Shown here in pieces: positions 61,601 to 64,000 of a stretch of DNA of 64,000 nucleotides. The stretch spans positions 15,571,032 through 15,635,031 of the forward strand of contig CM067446.1 in the NCBI GenBank assembly GCA_034508935.3, given 5' to 3'. The stretch's first letter is position 1. The number at the start of each line of letters is the position of its first letter. Source of the DNA: Berghia stephanieae. Taxonomy: Eukaryota; Mollusca; Gastropoda; Nudibranchia; Aeolidiidae. The notes under the pieces are model-generated. The model did no database searches. It had not been told where the DNA came from and saw only the letters and a program-made list of their open reading frames with translations. The translations under genes and the position numbers were made by a program.

Positions 61601-64000
61601 TGAGTTGTTGTTACACTTTCTTCCTAAGGCTCAATTGGAATGTATTTCTGTTTCTGTAAGTAATTCCTGTGTGTTGCAATTCATTTCAGTCATAATGAGT
61701 CTGAAGATACATTTCCCTTAGCCTTGGTCTTTATGAGAAATTTCTATGGGGTCTCATTTCTGGTTGAGACTGCCACGAACGTTTGACTGTGGTGGGGGAA
61801 AAAATCAAATTTGTTTGTTCTCATTGAAAGCTACACCAATAAAGTAAAGGGCTTTTAACACGATTCTAAACCTAATGTAGTATTTTAATTGTAATGTACT
61901 TCTTATTGCCTTTGTTATTAGCAGAAGGGTTTGGGGCCTGAGAAAATGATAAATATCGGGAGGTGACCATCTTTCCAATCTCAAAATTGGCCTTAGTAAT
62001 AATATGGCTGTTGACTGTTGAAATTTGAGTACGAGTTTTTATTATTGTCAGATTCATTTAGTCATTGGGGGTAATATTTTGACCTGAATATAATTTTGGT
62101 ATAAAAGTTTAGGTGTTGGATTACGTGCAGTGAAAATAAGTTAAGAATTCCAAAATTCTGATTTTTTTCAGTATCCCAAACTAATTTAACCCTGTTTAAT
62201 CCGGATAATACTAAATGGGCACTGCTTTAAGCATGAACAACACCAAATAATGGTATTTCCTTCTGACAAAAAGGAGACATAAATCATTAAAATCCATCCA
62301 TAAACAAAATAATTTAGATTTTATTCTGAGACTTATCACTCAAAAGTCCTAAAAATGTTGTCACAATCACAAGGCCATTTATCACCTCATTCCTGGTGTG
62401 TCACTTGGAGTTTAGACTATTGAAATGAGCTCGCAGAATTTCAGAATTTTTTTCAACTTTGCATTTACATCCCTGTTCATGTTCTTTAATGACCAATGTG
62501 TGGCTTGCATACTTTGGCTATTTACATTTGTCATTGTATGGATAATGAACTTTAATTTGATGTATCACATGAATATGTACATGTTTTTATTATTTTTTAA
62601 TGAATTTTTAAAAATCGTTCAAATTGCTCTTTTTTACCTCCCTTGTCGTTTTATGTGAAATTGGCTTCGGAGCCATTTTCAAGACCTTTTAAAAGTAAAA
62701 TAAAGTTCTTTAATATGCTTGGAAAAAAATAGGCGTGTTCCCTGTGTTGCTGTCTGTCTGTCTAGCAAGTTTTAGGTATGTGGTTTGATTACTTTTCATT
62801 TTACAATAGCGCAAAGTTGACACCGGAGCAAGTTGCGCGAAGGCGCATATTTTTCTAATCTTCAATATTGCGTAAATTCCTTAATAATTGAGTTAGAGGG
62901 CTCATTTTGGTATCAAACTTCTTAGAAAATTGAGTACTATGTGATGAAACATAGACTTTTTGGTTTTTTCTTAACTCAAAATTTGGTTTGGTGTACCTAC
63001 TCTGAATCTATCTTACCTAGTGTCTTGTGACTTTTATGTGTTTCAATAATGGGAAACTAGGCTAAACCTATTTTTGTTCTTTTCCTTCAAAAGCCACATT
63101 GTCTGTAACTGTTAAAGCTATAACTTAAATGATTCTTTTTATAAAAGAGTTGGTGTTTCCTAATGGGTTTTGATATGAAATTCTCTTTTTGCCTGGTCCC
63201 TGAAGTTAAAGTGATTTTCATGTTGTTTTTTTTAAATTTCAATTTCAGAGAGGACTATCTACCTTCGTCAAGGTGTTGGTTCAATTGTCCTTCACAAGGA
63301 GGTCCTGAATGCCCCAGAACTTCTTGAGGATGCCAAAGCTGCAGAAGCTTTATCCAATTTGGAGCAACTTGCATCAGCTGCTGTTGATTCTCAGGAATTG
63401 GAGGGAGGTACCATCATGATTGATGCCAATGTCCTGTCTGCTGGTTCCAACAAAAGTAGCCCAGCCAAGTCCTCTTCTCTCACAGAGGACGATAGCGCTC
63501 TTAATTTGAAAAAACTGTTGCCTCGATTGAGGGCACGGATTAAAGAATCAGAGAGAGCTGGAGGAATTCTCAGAAAGAGAAAATATATGGCTGATGATAT
63601 GGAGATAATGGGAGAGAAAAGAATCCTTGGTCATAATCAGTATAGACTGAAGAAAGTAAAATCTGAATCCGGTACAAGTCCATCATCCCCCCCCTCCAGA
63701 CGGAGATCTGGCTCTCCTCAAAAGCAGTCTAAAGGTGGTTCAAAATCAAAACGGTCCAGGAAAGAAAGCGAAGGCAGTGCATCTGACTCAACTGAACCGT
63801 TGATGTCTTCTTGTCTGCTCTTGTTAGAAGCTGCAACAAGATTGGATAAGGCTGAAAAGGGTGAGGGTATGTCTTCCAAACATGGAAAGAGAGGTGAAAA
63901 GAGTGACCACCGGTCTGTAAATGCCTCAGTTGCTAGCAAGAAAAAGAGAGGTGTTAGATCAATAAAGTTTGAGGCAGAGGAACAGGAAGTCATTGAAGAA
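58635..64000 (+). CDS. unidentified charged protein, 5' part of gene
   Basis: Exon 1 (58635-58656) encodes MDSKLII and ends ATAG/gtaagt. Exon 2 (63249 to beyond the window) starts after TTTCAATTTCAG and, with the carried G, continues ERTIYLRQGVGSIVLHKEVL without a break to 64000. The protein has a short ordered N-terminus, helices (NAPELLEDAKAAEALSNLEQ, KKLLPRLRARIKESERAGG) and then a Ser/Lys/Glu-rich tail with several basic clusters typical of nuclear proteins. I do not recognise the family. The 3' part is outside the window. Confidence 0.7.
59529..59689 (+). CDS. candidate exon in the first intron
   Basis: Acceptor TATTTCCTCAG and donor GGAG/gtgact. It reads DDDVYQGLKNTFLVSGRGRR and ENCSSKKSWKE. 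Its entry phase equals that of exon 63249, so it could splice to MDSKLII as an alternative exon, or belong to a separate nested unit. A following block with EEIGEDHMKGFWCISVPSG (59870-59943) can join it in phase. Confidence 0.5.
59870..59943 (+). CDS. candidate small exon in the first intron
   Basis: Acceptor TTTTGTTACAG and donor TATGA/gtaagc. It reads EEIGEDHMKGFWCISVPSG then IHCTYE, in phase with SWKE of 59529-59689. An alternative splice at 59739-59781 is possible but gives a short frame. Confidence 0.4.
60046..60451 (+). CDS. unidentified ORF, first of a pair in the intron
   Basis: Preceded by TTTGATTTCAG. It reads RISPDLVSHRSRIRHAVERA, SFLECGVDFDFISDRLSSFG, NGLVIDIELSRRDMGLSSNT and ends at TAG 60449. 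Balanced composition and no low-complexity, so it was under selection as protein. The family is not recognised. Confidence 0.5.
60439..60864 (+). CDS. unidentified ORF, second of a pair, coiled coil
   Basis: Overlaps the previous ORF by 13 bases in another frame. It starts with a Lys-rich helix (KVARKHGKKMRNESKMLKDK, NQQKKIDKLIKDMENISK), then HGGPCRTDKDVIDLFDRLRV and LKSEIRFHKCMSGGRS, and ends SKKRRVI at TAG. The pair may be one protein split by an indel, or captured repeat-borne coding DNA. ORFs of this general style recur in aquatic invertebrate genomes as far as I recall; unverified. Confidence 0.5.
   Translation: MFKVARKHGKKMRNESKMLKDKVDNDIRLKFVENQQKKIDKLIKDMENISKVERDVELHGGPCRTDKDVIDLFDRLRVENYSMTKIKDILKSEIRFHKCMSGGRSLRFGDVDFMLDALKSFLKSNSVSGDIENPSKKRRVI
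60865..61790. other. intronic sequence, nothing recognised
   Basis: A TTCGGAA-rich patch (ATTCCGAATTTT, TTTAATTCGGAA) near 61406-61475 has local inverted symmetry. Otherwise unassigned. Confidence 0.4.
61800..62410 (+). repeat. R5 dispersed repeat, copy 3
   Basis: ACACGATTCTAAACCTAATG, TTGCCTTTGTTATTAGCAG, ATTAAAATCCATCCATAAAC and ACTTATCACTCAAAAGTCC follow the R5 order. The copy extends further 3' than copy 2. Confidence 0.85.
62411..63248. other. intronic sequence, nothing recognised
   Basis: AT-rich DNA to the acceptor at 63248. Confidence 0.35.
63249..64000 (+). CDS. large second exon of the charged-protein gene (partial)
   Basis: 250 codons without a stop. Basic stretches near 63700-63760 (SRRRSGSPQKQSKGGSKSKR) and 63940 (KKKRG) could be nuclear localisation signals. 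A hydrophobic LLLLEAATRLDKAEKG helix lies between. Confidence 0.8.

Overview
This is eukaryotic, metazoan DNA: host genes are split by GT-AG introns, a recognisable interferon regulatory factor (IRF) gene is present, and the sequence is AT-rich and packed with microsatellites, SINEs, DNA-transposon relics and a Penelope-like fragment. An aquatic invertebrate, possibly a mollusc, is my best guess. That guess rests on repeat style and gene type, not on a decisive marker.

Layout. 0.0-1.35 kb: a decayed Tc1-like transposase. 1.8-6.7 kb: three candidate exons of an unidentified plus-strand gene, with an intron holding a 264-bp tandem duplication and a long TAG microsatellite. 4.2-14.3 kb: about fourteen same-strand copies or pieces of one ~530-bp repeat family (called R1 here), with a Penelope-like fragment at 7.8-8.3 kb. 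15.9-16.7 kb: a mariner relic. 18.0-25.9 kb: a minus-strand gene joining a trypsin-like peptidase-type domain to an ADP-ribosyltransferase-like domain; its introns carry pogo-like non-autonomous elements and a 484-bp element with clean 6-bp target duplications. 26-50 kb: no gene I can support; SINEs, a dispersed GTGGTGATGATG-type minisatellite, long inverted-repeat elements (34.2-36.5 and 43.9-47.2 kb) and several low-copy dispersed repeats. 50.9-56.9 kb: a six-exon IRF gene with phase-consistent junctions, including a 24-nt micro-exon. 58.6 kb to the window end: the 5' part of an unidentified charged protein whose 4.6-kb first intron holds a cluster of unidentified ORFs.

The genes do not form a pathway that can be read from sequence. 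The IRF is a transcription factor of innate immunity. The peptidase-ART fusion has an architecture that could suit defence or stress signalling, but that is inference. Frame slips recur beside homopolymers in more than one otherwise conserved host gene, so part of the apparent breakage may be uncorrected assembly error rather than pseudogenisation.
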